NCBI GenBank assembly: GCA_037447655.1
Contig: JBBHKE010001716.1
Span: forward strand, 1-60,646
Reading direction: 5' to 3'
Source: Zygnema cylindricum
Lineage: Eukaryota > Streptophyta > Zygnematophyceae > Zygnematales > Zygnemataceae
DNA length: 60,646 bases
Shown here: piece after piece, positions 22,001 through 33,689 of the stretch
Numbering within the stretch: position 1 is the first letter of the stretch
How the letters are laid out: each line of letters starts with the position of its first letter
Translations under genes and position numbers: made by a program
Notes under the pieces: generated by a model
Told to the model about the DNA's origin: nothing
The model's database searches: none
What the model saw: the letters and a program-made list of their open reading frames with translations, nothing else

Positions 22001-25000
22001 TAACATTTTTTTTTTTGTAGTACTCTTATTTTATTGCTATTATCAACCTTATTTTTAGAATTACTTTTTGAGAGTTCGGGAAATAGAAATTGAAATTGAT
22101 AATCATAATAAAAACATTTGAATATAACTAAATCATAAGCTTTAAAAGTAGCAAATTAAACTTTTGGAAAACCAAAGAAAAATAAATTCAGACCAGAAAC
22201 TCACAGTATGGGGCTTTTCTCTGTATATGACAAAGGTCTCATTTAAAACTTGTGTCAAAACATGGCCTCCTTTGTCGTCGGTGGGTCCCACCAAATTGCA
22301 TACAACGGAAATTGTCTCGTGGTCGAGATTCTTTTTTTTTTTGGGTGGTAAAAAAAAAACAACAATGGAATAATCATTAAAAAGGAAGAAACACAAACAA
22401 ATACAACCATTTCCTAGACGACTATCATTCTCTTGCTCACACTCTTCTATTTTCTGTTACAAAGATAAGGTCAATATCCATATAAACCAACAATACATGT
22501 TCAAATTAAACTCTATATCCAGCTCAATTTAGGTTTCTTCTCTTTGATGAACGACTACTAAACGTATGCTTGTACATATGTAGATATATATAGATGTATC
22601 AGTACAGATATATAAATATATATATATATACAAGTATATGATAAATTACTTAAAATATTGTAAGCAATCATCGCAATTGTACAAAATTCTGTAAGGTTAC
22701 TACAAATGCATGTAACACTGGGAGTAAATTCTGTATATGTAACTTCCCCTGTTGACTTTTTCATTGTTCCTCCTGACTATGGGCACCCTCTACTATTTTC
22801 AACATTCAGAGTCCACTCTTATATTTTTCAACCAAATTTAAATATAAAATTTTATGATTAAAATATCATTTATGTTTTCCAGATCATCATTTATTCAAAA
22901 TACTCTAATTAACTTCAAAAATGAAATGAATTCACAAAATGTACTTTCTCTCTCGTTTGTTTTTTTTTTTTCTGACCCAAGTTATTGGGTTTCCAAAAGC
23001 TTTTAGACCTCATGAGATTTCTCAAGTTTGACGTTGATTCGTTTCTCTTTTTTTCCCTTTTCTTTTCACTTTTTGGCTTAGAGTTTTGTCAATATACCAT
23101 CGCTCCACCACTGGTACTCTTTGGAGATCCCTCATACCCAATTTCAATAAATCCAAGAATGATTTCTCCATTATTTCCAATCCAACGGCATTTTTTACCT
23201 TCCCAAACATCGCGAGACTTAATAAGACAAAATCCAGGGGCCGCAAATTTGTCTTTTCCAATGCGGTAACCACTAACGAATAAAAACCCACAAAAAAAAG
23301 GGGGAAAAAATACAATGAGAAAAAGTAAAAGAAAGCAAACAAAAACAAACAGAGAAAGAAGAGAAGCGGTAAAGTGGTTTAAGGTGGTTTGCAATTTAAT
23401 TAGGAACCAAATGTTAAAATTGAGGTGAAGTATGTCTTTAGAGAGGAAAATTGTTTGTACCTGAACTGATAATAAAATCCGTTTCCATGTGACTTTAGAG
23501 AGTGTTGTTTCCAAGAGGAGGACTCTTCGCTTAAAATCCAATCGTGAGGCCGAAAAGTTTCTTCTGAAGCTTTCTGGAAAAATCATGACAAACTTTAGTG
23601 TGAGAGAAAAAAGTATTTTGTGTCACTAGAAAGATGAAACTTAAAAACCAACAAATTTTTGGACAAAATCGATTTTCAAAAGTTGAAAAGTTGGTGGATC
23701 AAGCAATGAGCTTTTATTAATGTTACTGCAAATTTTTGTCATTTTATAACTAGTAAAAGTCTCTCGCCGTGTTTGCTTTTATTTTAAAAGCTGTTGTAGA
23801 AAGTAGTGTGTATCACACTGCTTCTAAACAGCCATCTCCTTTCTAGTGACTGTTTCCAAAACAGTTTCAGAAAATTATTTTATTCCTAAAAATGAATTCG
23901 GTAAAACCCACATCCGATTTCAAAACTAGAGACATGAATTACTTTGGATAAGCATTGTTGGCTATGCTTCAGAACATTTGCACAAATGATAAGAGCTCTT
24001 AAAAAGAGCAGAAATTAAAAATATAAAGATTTTTCAAATTCGGTAACATGAAATTTGCGGCTAACTGACCGCAATCTTCATCGTTTGATAAGTCTATTTA
24101 AGATTAGTAAATCTATAAGATGCGGAACAGGATATGTACATATTAGATATGGAACATATGAAATCCATTAAAATTTGATAAAGTTAGTGAACTACACAAA
24201 CATTAGTGTGAATTAATAAAATAAACACACAATCTCTAAGCTAGTTAACAGAATCCATACTATTTAAGTAGACATTTTGACTAAAAATTAACACTATTTA
24301 TGGTCAATGTTGTCACCAGAATCTTGGTGAAGGTTGGTAGACATACACACAATTTTTGGTGAATAGTTGTAATTAAAAATCGGCACTTCTTACGGTAAAC
24401 GTTGTAAAACATAGAAATGTAACACTACCTATGGTAAAAGTTAAAACCGTATTCTTCTTGGTAAAATGTTCATAGAAATCCACACTATTTACGGTAAATG
24501 ATTCTGAGTAGAAATCCACCTGAATAGCAGGAAGCCCCGAGATTGTTGCAAAATAGGTCACCTACAATCACCCAAAAACGAAAAAAAACAATTAAAATAA
24601 TAAAAATTTCAGCGAAAAAAAGAAGATGAAACAAAAAGGTTAGAAAAAAATTGAAATGATAGGACTGAAAACCCTAAAAAACCCTAAATCATAAGCATGC
24701 TACAGAATAATATTAAAACGTGATCTAAGGGTAACACTTAATAATGAAAATGCAATATTTTGACAAAGGAGCTCCTTTAATCCCTCCCTCCCTCCCTCTT
24801 TCCTCCTTCCCCTCCCTCTCCTTCCTCGCCCCCTTCTTCCCCTCCCTCTCCCCCTCCCCCTTCTCCCCCCTTTCCCTTACCCCTTTCCCTCTCTCTCTGC
24901 ATCTATTCCCTTCTCTTCCTTTTCCCTTTCCTTTTCATTCTCCTCTCTCTCCTTCCCCCCTTCCCCTTACCCCTCCTCCTCAGTCCCTCCCTCCTTCCCT

Positions 25001-25212
25001 CCCTTTCCCTTTCCCATTTACCTTCCCATTTCTCTCTCTCTCCCCCTTCCTCTCTCCTCCCCCTCCCTCCCTCCCTTCCCCTTTTCTCCCCTCCCTCTCT
25101 TCCCTCTCACCACCCAAACTGCTGTGACGTGTCTCCTCGTCGTATTCCAAAAGTCAACGCTAAATTTCAATTCTTTTAGGGCATGCCTTCTCGCGCGCGC
25201 CATTTCACACAT
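19060..25212 (-). CDS. GT92 (DUF23) family glycosyltransferase, ten exons
   Basis: Likely a Golgi/ER glycosyltransferase of CAZy family GT92, whose plant members include beta-1,4-galactan synthases. Exons on the minus strand: 25212-25111, 24561-24520, 23573-23461, 23272-23098, 22330-22205, 21940-21848, 21094-20915, 20597-20524, 20087-19853, 19344-19060. All nine junctions have GT..AG sites and matching phase, giving roughly 470 residues. Family signatures: FQYKLSFCGRSLFDK; VKDFIEYNRVRLGVEFFNFYD (a close match to the VxEWIEYHxxLGVxHFYxYD motif); DCTYRSRLEAKWILFGDIDE followed by YLDP, the DxD-like DIDEY metal-binding site; and a late GHRKLIVNP...IHYVDH segment. Exon 1 is the least certain: the start is chosen at MCEMARARR, and no clear N-terminal membrane anchor is visible. 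The final exon either ends with a hydrophobic tail (VLAIFFYVSIFIYIICKW) or splices at 19119. Confidence 0.8.
24776..25105. repeat. CT-rich tract in intron 1 of the GT92 gene
   Basis: About 330 bp of nearly uninterrupted pyrimidines on the plus strand (CTCCC/TTCCC units), hence a GA-rich intron in the transcript. It is degenerate, with no coding meaning. Two AACCCTAAA telobox words lie just left at 24668-24690. Confidence 0.85.
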
Positions 25213-26152
25213 CCGTACAGTACACGTCCGTACAGAAGTTGCAAAGATCTCAGCAATCGTACGGACAAGATCTCCGGGCTCTTATCCTTCCAGGTACGGT
25301 ATTTTTGGCTCGTTTTCCACAAACGACGACCGACAAAAGTGGTCGGTGTATCGCTACACCGCCAATCGCTATTAGTGTCAAAGTCACTAATTTGGGTTCT
25401 TAAAATTTTGATTTTTTTCCTCAAATAGGATACACGATTATAATTTTTCCTTGACGTTAGTTAAGGTACCATACAAAATAGCGTAAAGAATGAAAGTACA
25501 TTAATATTTAAATAGTGTGGTGTACGGTCGATATCAGACCGTACATAACTGTACCTTTTATAGTGAAAATTTTACAGAAAATGAATTTAATTATACGCGC
25601 ACGCATAGGAACGTGCGCTCAAAAAACGGGATTAGTCTGACACGTAAACTAGTTTTGATATGTACGGATATTTAAATTTCACGACGGCGTACGATTTCTA
25701 ATATTTTGTACGGATACATATATTAATGTTTATAACCGTACGGCGAATATTCCATTTTTGTTGTTCCCAAATTAGCATAATGCCGAAATTAGAATACACC
25801 TTTTTTTTTTTTTTTTTTTTTAATTCTTAGGGTGGCGTTCCATCAGACGAAAAGTGAGGTTGTTTAAAGAAATCTGGACCTCTCCGTACTATGCCGTACC
25901 TTTTATTTTGTTTTTTTACGCGAACAACATTACAGAGAATCTTGCCAGTATTCTCCAAAGGTCTGGGAGGTAACAGTGACCGTTGGATGTTTTTTCGAGA
26001 AGCATTCGCGTCGAAAGTTTCTGTAAATGGTGATGTACCTCGAGGAGGTACATCACCATTTACAGAAAAAATTGAGCCGCGACACGTTGGATAATGAGTG
26101 TACGTGTCAAGACAGCAACCAACGGAAATCGAAAAATTTCGCACATGATTTA

Positions 26153-26840
26153 GGGCGTGTCCCCATGTAACCGATATTTTGAATCGTTATTTTGGAATTT
26201 AGCGCTGATTTTACGGTGTACTTTTCAAAGTGTGCCTATGTGAATCGTTACTTGCGCGTTCATTATTTTGAATATGTGGCAGCTGTACACGTCGCCAATA
26301 CTTGCGAAACCCGACATTTGTAGACGCCAACGGTCTCGGAACAAACTGCGGACATTTGTACGCCGCAAAGAGATCCTGACATACTGGGACAGTTGTCGAC
26401 GCCAACTGTCATTTGTTGACGCCCACACGTGAACGACATAAGCAATCGCCTACGTCTACAAAATGACATTTATAGACGCCCACAAGTGGACAACATAAGC
26501 AAACGGACAAACAATTTTTTTGTCGTGTATTCTCCCAACTGCAAAAAAACAAATGAAAGCTTTTGACGCGTGCAACCCAGGATTTCTATTCGTCAATAGG
26601 TTAGCATTTTGATTAAAAGCAAGTCGCGATTTGATTTCATTGCAAGTGTGAAGATGAGCTGGAAGTGGGTCGCGATGATAATACTGCCAAATCGCCGTAC
26701 CTTTCAAGTTCCAAGATGACGCAAAATGTATTTGAGGTTTTGCCCATTTTTCGTACGGCGTAATATTTTCAAGTAGAAAGTCCCATTTTCTGTGTAAACG
26801 ACAGAAAAAAACCCTTACTTGAACACATGGGGACACGCCC
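26153..26840. mobile_element. second PIF/Harbinger-like MITE, nested
   Basis: Inverted ends GGGCGTGTCCCCATGT / ACATGGGGACACGCCC flanked by TTA at 26150-26152 and 26841-26843. 688 bp, non-coding. Similar GGG(C/T)GTGYCC termini recur at 28450, 29412, 30408, 38740 and 42446. Confidence 0.8.
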
Positions 26841-26904
26841 TTATACACACGAAAGTGATCTCGTAACGAGCTTTCGTCGCGCTATTTTTGTTACCGGTAC
26901 AGTA

Positions 26905-27393
26905 CACCGTGAATCGCTATTAGCGTAATAAAAAATATAGCGTAATGAAACAATTAGCGTACTTTACGGTAAATTGTGTTTTTTCGGGTACACCATGATA
27001 CTAATTTATCATGTACTCTAATTTGTAAACTGCTTTGTAAAAATTTTCGGCACGTAATATGTCCCCACTAAAACATGTAGATGTACGAAATTGTTCAAAT
27101 CGTACGCCGTCGCGTTTTTTTGACATCTGCGTATGCCGGAAAATATTTACGCAATTATATATTATTATATTTTCTGTACTTTTAAATTTAAAAATGTACG
27201 TAATAGTACATATCTGACATTCCGTACACCACACTATTTAAAAGGGCACTAAATTACAGTTATGAACCGCATTGAGCGGGGCACCTCAAATAACGTGCAA
27301 AAACATTTAGCGTACTTTATTCTATTTGAGAATTTGCCCCAAAAAAAGGGGTACCCCAATTAGCGTCATGTACGCTAATAGCGATTCACGGTG
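26905..27393. mobile_element. CACCG-family MITE at the left end of the hAT element
   Basis: Inverted ends CACCGTGAATCGCTATTAGCG / CGCTAATAGCGATTCACGGTG flanked by TA (26903-26904, 27394-27395). It uses the terminal TA of the hAT element as its target. Confidence 0.7.
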
Positions 27394-27587
27394 TAGTGTT
27401 GGGTATCGGGTAAATTCATATCGCGATAATTTCGATATTCGATTAATCGAATATCGATCAAGCAGATTCCTTGATATATCGTACCGGGACCAACATAAAT
27501 TATCGCGATATATATCGCAAAAACTGGGTCCGTACAGTCATAGTACTAGATATCGTACGAAAAATCATACAGAAAATCGTACGGTTA

Positions 27588-27643
27588 CCCCCCCCCCCCC
27601 CCCCCCCCGGGGGGCGGGGGGGGGGGGGGGGGGGGGGGGGGGG
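27588..27643. repeat. poly-C/poly-G palindrome
   Basis: A run of 21 C is followed by G6, C, G28, at the centre of the hAT element. It can fold as a near-perfect G:C hairpin. It could be a real expansion or an assembly artefact at an unsequenceable hairpin. Confidence 0.85.
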
Positions 27644-27798
27644 TTGAAAAAAAAAATTGGGAAAAAAAAATAAAAAATTAATGCCTCAATATATCGGCGA
27701 TATATCGCGATAATTTGGTTTTGGATATATCGATTATCGGGTACCTGAAATTCGATATATATCGAATATCGGCAAAAGGTCCTCGATACCCAACACTA

Positions 27799-28007
27799 CA
27801 CCGTGAATCACTATTAGTGTCAATGACTCTAATTGCGGTACCCCGTTTTTTTACCCAAATTCTCAAATAGAATAAATAAAAACCCTTTAAAAAACAAATT
27901 AGAGTAGATAATTTCCTTCAAAACTCCCAAAATTTTCAAATAGCGTCAATAACGCTATTTGTTTCATAACGCTATTTATTTCTAAACGCTAATAGCGATT
28001 CATGGTG
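27799..28007. mobile_element. CACCG-family MITE at the right end of the hAT element
   Basis: Inverted ends CACCGTGAATCACTATTAG / GCTAATAGCGATTCATGGTG flanked by TA at 27797-27798 and 28008-28009, again the terminal TA of the hAT element. Confidence 0.7.
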
Positions 28008-28650
28008 TAGTTACCGGCCATTCGTCACACTATTTGTGGAAGCGCTCATTCCTCACGCGAAAAGGAGAAACCCTAAAAATAATGAGCTGGCATCTGACAA
28101 GCGTTTGCAAAGAGTACAAAATTTGTGTGGTACGATGCCCTGGTCCACACGTACATGGTATGCAAATGACGATTTCGAGTTGAAGTTGGTCACTGTAAAA
28201 TATATTTGATGATTTTCAATAAACGATCTTATCTTACGTGGTACCACTCATTTTTGAGCACATGGATTACAGACTCTGCGCGAAAGAACATCGTTCAAAG
28301 TGTAGCATTCTGTAATGTTGTTCGTACGATTACAAAATTTCCTCATGGAACGCCACCCTTAATTAACATCAATTACGGTAAATTTTCTTCAACACTATTT
28401 AAACTTTGACGCTAACAACGATTCGCGGTGTACTGTACCGTTTAGGTTTAAGGGGTGTGCCCATATAAGTCCCATTCGTACGGATTTTGACTTTTTCCCG
28501 AAATCTACGTAGTATTCGCTAGTTTCGTAAATTTCGTAGATTTCGTACGTCTAGACTATACGAGAAACTGTACGGACATTAATAAAAAAAAGACGCTGCT
28601 TCATTTGCGCGCGCGTATTTTTATTTGTCCTCCACTCTGTCTTCAGAAAG

Positions 28651-29130
28651 AAAATTCCGCCGCTCGCCGCTAGTTCGCTGAACTTTTTAGAGACGCCATA
28701 AATTTTGGCGCTCGCCGCTAGTTCGCTGAACTTTTTAGAGACGCCATAAATTTCGGCGCTCGCCGCTAGTTCGTTGAACTTTTTAAAGACATCGTAAATT
28801 TCGGCGCTCGTCGCTAAAGTAGTTCGCTGAAATTTTTAGAGACGCCGTAAATTCCGTCGCTCGCCGCTAGTTCGCTGAACTTTTTAGAGACGCCGTAAAT
28901 TCCGCCGCTCGCCGCTAGTTCGCTAAACTTTTTAGAGAAGCCGTAAATTCCGGCGCTCGCCGCAAGTTCGCTAAACTTTTTAGAGACGTCGTAAATTCCG
29001 CGGCTCGCGGCTAGTTTGCTGAACTTTTTAAAGACGCCGTAAATTCCGTTGTTCGCCGCTAGTTCGCTGAAATTTTTAGAGACGCCGCTGGTTTGTTGCT
29101 ACGAACTAGCAGCGAGCGGCGTCTCCAAGG
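28651..29130. repeat. ~51-bp tandem satellite, about nine copies
   Basis: Imperfect units containing CGCTCGCCGCTAGTTCGCTG followed by AACTTTTTAGAGACGCC. The array ends with a partial inverted unit (CTAGCAGCGAGCGGCGTC at about 29107-29124). It is bracketed by a direct repeat with TTTGTCCTCCACTCTGTC at about 28625 and 29177. GC-rich against an AT-rich background. Confidence 0.85.
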
Positions 29131-29884
29131 CGGCTTCCTTGAGTCGTATTACGTCATTTGCGCGCGCTTATGTTTTTTTGTCCTCCACTCTGTCTTCAGA
29201 ATGAAGTTGCCGTTGGAGACGGCGTAAATTCCGCCGCTCGCTGCTTGTTCGTTGAACATTTCATTTTTTTTGGTATTGAATATTTAAAAATTTTGAAATT
29301 TGAAAGTCAAAATAAGGTACGAATTTTAAAAATTCCAAAATCGTTTGATGCGCACTTTACGTTGTAATCGTTAGTTTAATATGTGCGTGTTATGTGCATG
29401 GGACATCTATGGGTGTGCCCATGTAGTCCGTATTGTACTTTGAAGAAGTATTATACTATGGATTTTAGTGAAGATTCTCCGTACTTTTCAAAGCGTCCCA
29501 AACTTCCAAACTTCCAATGTTTGAAAATGAAACTGTAACTTTAAAATGTGACAGTTGTAGACGTATGTACAAGTTGTGACGATTGAAGACGACTGCGAAA
29601 CTTCCAACGATTGGTGACGTCTACAAAAACAACGATTATTGTAAACGACAACTGTACTGTAGTTTTTTGTGACATTGTAGATGTTACGGGATTTGCGACA
29701 TTGTGACGTCATGCTCACTTGTGAAAACGTCACGTCATTGGTTGAAGAACATACGCAATGGCTTTCCGATTTCGATTTCTTGATTTTTCTCACTAGACTT
29801 GCCATCAAAATATACGTAAAGGTAGTCAAAATAATTATTTTTCAAAGATCTTTCATTTCATACCAATGTTATCGTGTCGTGTTC

Positions 29885-30345
29885 TAAAAAGTGTGAGATA
29901 AAAGCGATAGTGTGAGAGGAAGAAGGGAGAACTGACAATGGCGTAAACTTTTACAAAGGATCCAAGAGTGAAAGTGGAGGTCCGAGACCCCTTCAATTTT
30001 TTTTCCGTGAATGCGCGTGACGGGCTGTGAGAAAAATAGCGAGTACTCTCCCTACTCCTAAAATTTTCCAACTCGTGTGGCGCATGCATGGATCGTTTGT
30101 CACTCGTTGTTTGGATAATACTTAAACTAAAATCACTTTGCAAGGTGATTTTCGATTAAGTTTTTTGATGAGCTGAATTCTCTTGCCCGAGGGTCGAAAT
30201 GAGGAAAACGCGCAAATGAATGCAAATGACGACAAACATAGAGTGCATTCAAAGTATCAATTTGACGTTCATTGTATTGTCGTAAAGGCATTTTTTTTCG
30301 TACGGCAAAAAACTTTCTCGTTGGAGACTAAAGGTGCGTCTCCAT
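29885..30345 (-). repeat. dispersed repeat, inverted copy of 44235-44735
   Basis: Read on the minus strand it shares GGTCTCGGACCTCCAC-type, TGGGTCCTTTG, GCGTGAC and CCTTCTTCCTCTC segments with 44480-44720. Non-coding; probably a MITE with degenerate GGTGCGTCTCCATGT-type ends (one at 30334). Confidence 0.5.
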
Positions 30346-30484
30346 GTACTTGAAACTTAGAGAAAAAACTTTGTTTTTTAACGCAGATCCGAAGGACCCG
30401 AATTTCGGGTGTCCCTATGTGTAACAACGACATAGTTACTTAAGCGTGTGATGATTGTATATGTTGAAAAGAAGTAATTAAGAT

Positions 30485-31239
30485 TCACTTCTTAATTTAG
30501 ACTCTAGAGTGAAGAGAGAGAGAGAGAGTCACCATGATTGCCGCCATAGTCATGAAGAAACAAGCAGACAAGCAAACAGATTAATAGATTACCAAAATGT
30601 TGCCTTAGACCAGATTTAAACCCAGGTCTACAAAGTATGACTTAGACGTATGCCTTAACCATTATGACGTATACAAAACGATACAGGTAATCATTTCGTT
30701 ATGTATGTAAAGTGTTACGCAAAACGTCACTTTCATTAAAACAGACCAAAATTGACAAAACAACATCTATAGTCAAACGGCGCTCGCGGACGATTCTAGC
30801 CGTGTAAAATACATGATCGGACGGGCGTCTTTGCCCCCACCAAACCCGAATGAATATTTGGTGGCTTTGGAACATAGCGGCGCGCTGTTCCAGGTGGCGC
30901 CACATCATTGGACACCGTAAAGGATGGGAGGAGGAACGATGACTCCCATGTTGACAAGTGTCAACTAGAACGCCATGTTGTACAATGACCGTAAACGAAG
31001 TACAATCACCCACTGTACCTTCTTCTACTATTCACTCTTTTGATTGGCCGAAAGTAGAGTAGTAATTAGTTGTGAGTAGGAGTTAAGGGACTTAGCGTTT
31101 TTGAGGCGCCTCTCTCCAAGTGACCTTTTCAATTTATAGGCCATCTTTGGCCAGCAATAACGTACTGCTCAAGGGAGCAAATTCACTGATTCTTTTTGCG
31201 TTTGACTCAGGGGAGTCTTCTCCTCACAGCGGTGAGGGC
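30485..31239 (+). repeat. LTR-like repeat family, copy L1 (3' truncated)
   Basis: Shares with 37674-38660, 48270-49300 and (inverted) 44845-45720 an ordered set of blocks: a tRNA-like segment on the opposite strand, a CCGAAAT/GGCGCCAC-type central region, TATGATTGGYCGAA, a TATA-like TTTATRGGCC, then GATTCTTTTTGC and GGGAGTCT. It is cut off by the LTR starting at 31240. Confidence 0.55.
30607..30668 (-). repeat. tRNA-like segment in L1
   Basis: On the minus strand it reads an A-box-like ATAATGGTTAAGGC and a B-box-like GGGTTTAAATC about 35 bp later. This is not a functional tRNA gene: I see no closed acceptor stem. Confidence 0.45.
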
Positions 31240-32081
31240 TGTTGTTCTGAGACAATAGCCGGAACCGAAGACGATGAGGATGCCGGTGTAGTCATCTCGG
31301 AACCAAACCAAGCAAGAAACTTTCACAAAAGCTGGTCTGAAAAACAACAACTTCAACAGTTGATATATCCCAAAAAAGAGAAACAATAGATCTGAAAAAC
31401 TACCTCACTGTAGATAATATTAGGATGAACATTCACACAAAATAAAAAATGTAATTTTGCTTACACATTTGTGAGATATCCACAAATGAAAATGCCAAAA
31501 ACAGGCTGTACAGTTTTTCACTACAAAATGTTGATACCTTCAAAGTTATCTAAGTCCTACAAATATACACCGAAGCCTATGCTGCTGAACGTACGGAGGC
31601 ATACTAGCGGTAGAATAAATACCTGCGGCTCCAATCGAACAAGGTACGTCATACAAAAAGATTCCTTTACTAATCAACTAACCACACAAAGACAAAAATC
31701 TACTTAACTAGATATTGACAAAGGAGTAGGATTCTATATGCCACGTCATTTGTCGTGTATGTGGCTCACACGGACCAGCATTTGTTGGCAGTCTCCCTCA
31801 GCCGCGTACATATCACATTCGGCACCGTAGACAAATCTCCATGTGCCATTTTGTCCTCAAGTGTATCTATGCACAAATAATCGGATATTCTGGAGTGTCC
31901 TCTTTCTTGTAGTGACTTGTGTCTCGGGAGTGTATACAAAGGTGTACTCCCTACCGATCTAGTGGAACATCAATTCTGGTGTGTAATGAAACGAACTTAC
32001 AACCATACATATGCTAAGTCGTGAAACTCTCTCTCCCTCACACTCGAGGCATAGAGAGGACTAAAGCTTTCCAAAACAACA
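31240..32081 (-). repeat. LTR of Ty1/copia element 1 (3' LTR in coding sense)
   Basis: 842-bp repeat beginning TGTTGTTCTGAG and ending AAAACAACA, matching 36345-37184 over its length. A purine-rich AGGGGAG adjoins it on the minus strand (just right of 32081), fitting a polypurine tract for an element coded on the minus strand. Confidence 0.75.
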
Positions 32082-32119
32082 CTCCCCTAAAGCTTTAGAC
32101 TCTTCTAGCCACTTAAGCC

Positions 32120-32129
32120 NNNNNNNNNN
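32120..32129. other. assembly gap (10 N)
   Basis: Ten undetermined bases, just inside the 3' LTR of copia element 1. The true gap may be longer; the missing reverse transcriptase/RNase H region of that element would be expected near here. Confidence 1.
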
Positions 32130-32185
32130 ACTTTTTCTGCAAATTCGTACAGCTTTCTATACGAATACTATGAATACTGTAACAG

Positions 32186-32405
32186 TAATCCCGTGCCTCT
32201 CTTCTTCCCTCTCTCCCTTCCCTTCTTCGTCTCCTCTCCTCCCCTCTCCTCTCCTCCCCTCTCCTCTCCTCCCCTCCCCTCCCCTCTGCTCCCCTCACTT
32301 CTACTCTCCTCTCCCCTAATGGCCACGCCTCTCCCAACATCTCCTCTCCTCTCTTTTCCTCTCCTCTGCTCTCTCCTTGTCTCCTCTCTGCTCCTACCCC
32401 TCCCT
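32186..32405. repeat. CTCC/TCCCC pyrimidine repeat
   Basis: About 220 bp of CTCTCCTCCC units on the plus strand, next to the gap. Open frames over it are low-complexity artefacts. Confidence 0.85.
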
Positions 32406-33170
32406 ATTACCAACTAGCTGTCTCCACAGCCGCTTGAGACCATAAAACACGAACCTAAAAGAACATAAAACGCGGACAAAAAATAGCAAAAATTAAAAAA
32501 AAAAAAAAAAAAAAAAAACATAGAACAACAAAAACAAGGTAAAATGACATAAAACACGCACCTGTTCGAGAAGATAAAACAGCGCGGGCGCCATCCTCTC
32601 GCCAGGTTAACCTAATTGTGAAGAACACCAACGCATACGCCTTTTTCCGCCAGAAGGCCATCCAGTAAAGCTGCCCAGGAGTGCTCCGCGCGAGCGCCAT
32701 CGGCTGCCATGCCTGCGCGCAGGCTCGGGAAAGGACCAAAGAGAAGGCGTGGGAGGAGGTTCGGAAGACGCCTTGCCTCTCAGGTCCCAGGAACCGGATA
32801 TTGCAAGACGGATCGAATTTAGAGAAAGATACCATAGGGGGGAGGGTACGGCATACGGCATGACGCACAGATGGGATGAGGGGAGAAATTGTGTATTTAG
32901 TTGGTATGTGGGGATGTGGGTGTGCAATTGTGCATGGGTATGTATGTACGTACGTATGTATGTGTACGCATATATGCTAAGTATGTACCACGCAAATGTG
33001 CATGTATGTATGAAACCTAGTTGTTCAAATCGCGCGATTTTTTCATTTTTTCCAGTTTCTACGTATTATACGTGACTTTTTGAAAAAATCGCAAAAAAAC
33101 GTGATGTACTTTCTGTCCAGTAAACTGAACGGACGATCTACGCAACTGTATGGTATTTTATTTTACGGTA

Positions 33171-33689
33171 CACCGTGAATCGGTATTGGCGTAATGGACG
33201 CTATTTAAGGTACCTTTTTTTTTCCCCAAATTCTTAAACAGCATAAATTATTCTGTTTTTTCTTTTACGCCATTTCGGGTTCTTTTCCATTTTTTATCAT
33301 CTAAATAGAGTGTTGTACGGTTGATGTCAGACTGGCCAAATCTTTTACAGTGAAAGTATAATTAATGGGTTTTGTATCCACAGGCGGGAATATGAGCTCT
33401 AAAAGGGGATGCATCAGGTTGTCAAAATCACGTTCTCACATATTGGTCCGGCAACTGCGTTTCGACGGTGTGAACGTTACGATTTATTTACGATTTGTAA
33501 GATTTTGAACAGAATGTATATTAGTGTTCAAACAAGTTTAGGCGTCTATTTTTTTAAATCAAAATTAGTATAAGTAAATATCCAGTATGTATGTTTTTTT
33601 TTTTTAAATCCAAATTCTCAATTAGCGTAAATAACGGTAATTGTTCCTACACGCTAAAGAAACCTTTACTCGAATAACGATTCACAGTG
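33171..33689. mobile_element. CACCG-family element, 519 bp
   Basis: Inverted ends CACCGTGAATCGGTATTGGCG / CGAATAACGATTCACAGTG flanked by TA (33169-33170, 33690-33691). It interrupts an older hAT-type sequence, which continues on both sides with the ACTTTCTGTCC(A/G)GTAAACTGAAC segment also seen at 3480-3600. A further family end (CACCGATAATCGTCATTAATG) starts at about 33855. Confidence 0.65.

Larger units (their letters stand above)
26898..28009. mobile_element. hAT-like element, nested, itself carrying two MITEs
   Basis: Flanked by the 8-bp duplication GTTACCGG at 26890-26897 and 28010-28017. The hAT body (27394-27798) has inverted ends TAGTGTTGGGTATCG, clearly related to the element at 3376-4246, and many TATCGATATATCGCGATA-like subterminal words. 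Family MITEs sit at its two extreme ends. Confidence 0.7.
25830..28358. mobile_element. PIF/Harbinger-like element inserted in the outer MITE
   Basis: Terminal inverted repeats GGGTGGCGTTCCAT / ATGGAACGCCACCC flanked by TTA at 25827-25829 and 28359-28361. A 3-bp TTA/TAA target is diagnostic of PIF/Harbinger. The arms also share CGAACAACATTACAGA. No transposase was found; it is itself interrupted by two further elements. Confidence 0.75.
25357..28430. mobile_element. outermost element of a nested block (CACCG family)
   Basis: Flanked by TA (25355-25356 and 28431-28432). The left end CACCGCCAATCGCTATTAG and right end CTAACAACGATTCGCGGTG are inverted repeats of the family at 14225-14440 and 33171-33689. 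Its own sequence is about 0.55 kb; the rest is later insertions. An internal GTGTGGTGTACGG segment is shared with the copies at 26905-27393 and 33171-33689. Confidence 0.65.

Noticed and set aside
25891-26848. Open frames of 60-130 codons within the nested transposon block
   Set aside because: They cross element boundaries and inverted repeats; no transposase motif (DDE/DDD, BED or helix-turn-helix) could be seen.
28651-29130. Possible CRISPR-like array
   Set aside because: Units are contiguous with no distinct spacers, and the setting is a eukaryotic genome with introns; this is a satellite.
32540-32880. GC-richer segment with overlapping frames on both strands
   Set aside because: It stands out in composition and reads NAYAFFRQKAIQ in one plus frame, but a stop follows at once and no domain is recognisable. 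Left unannotated.
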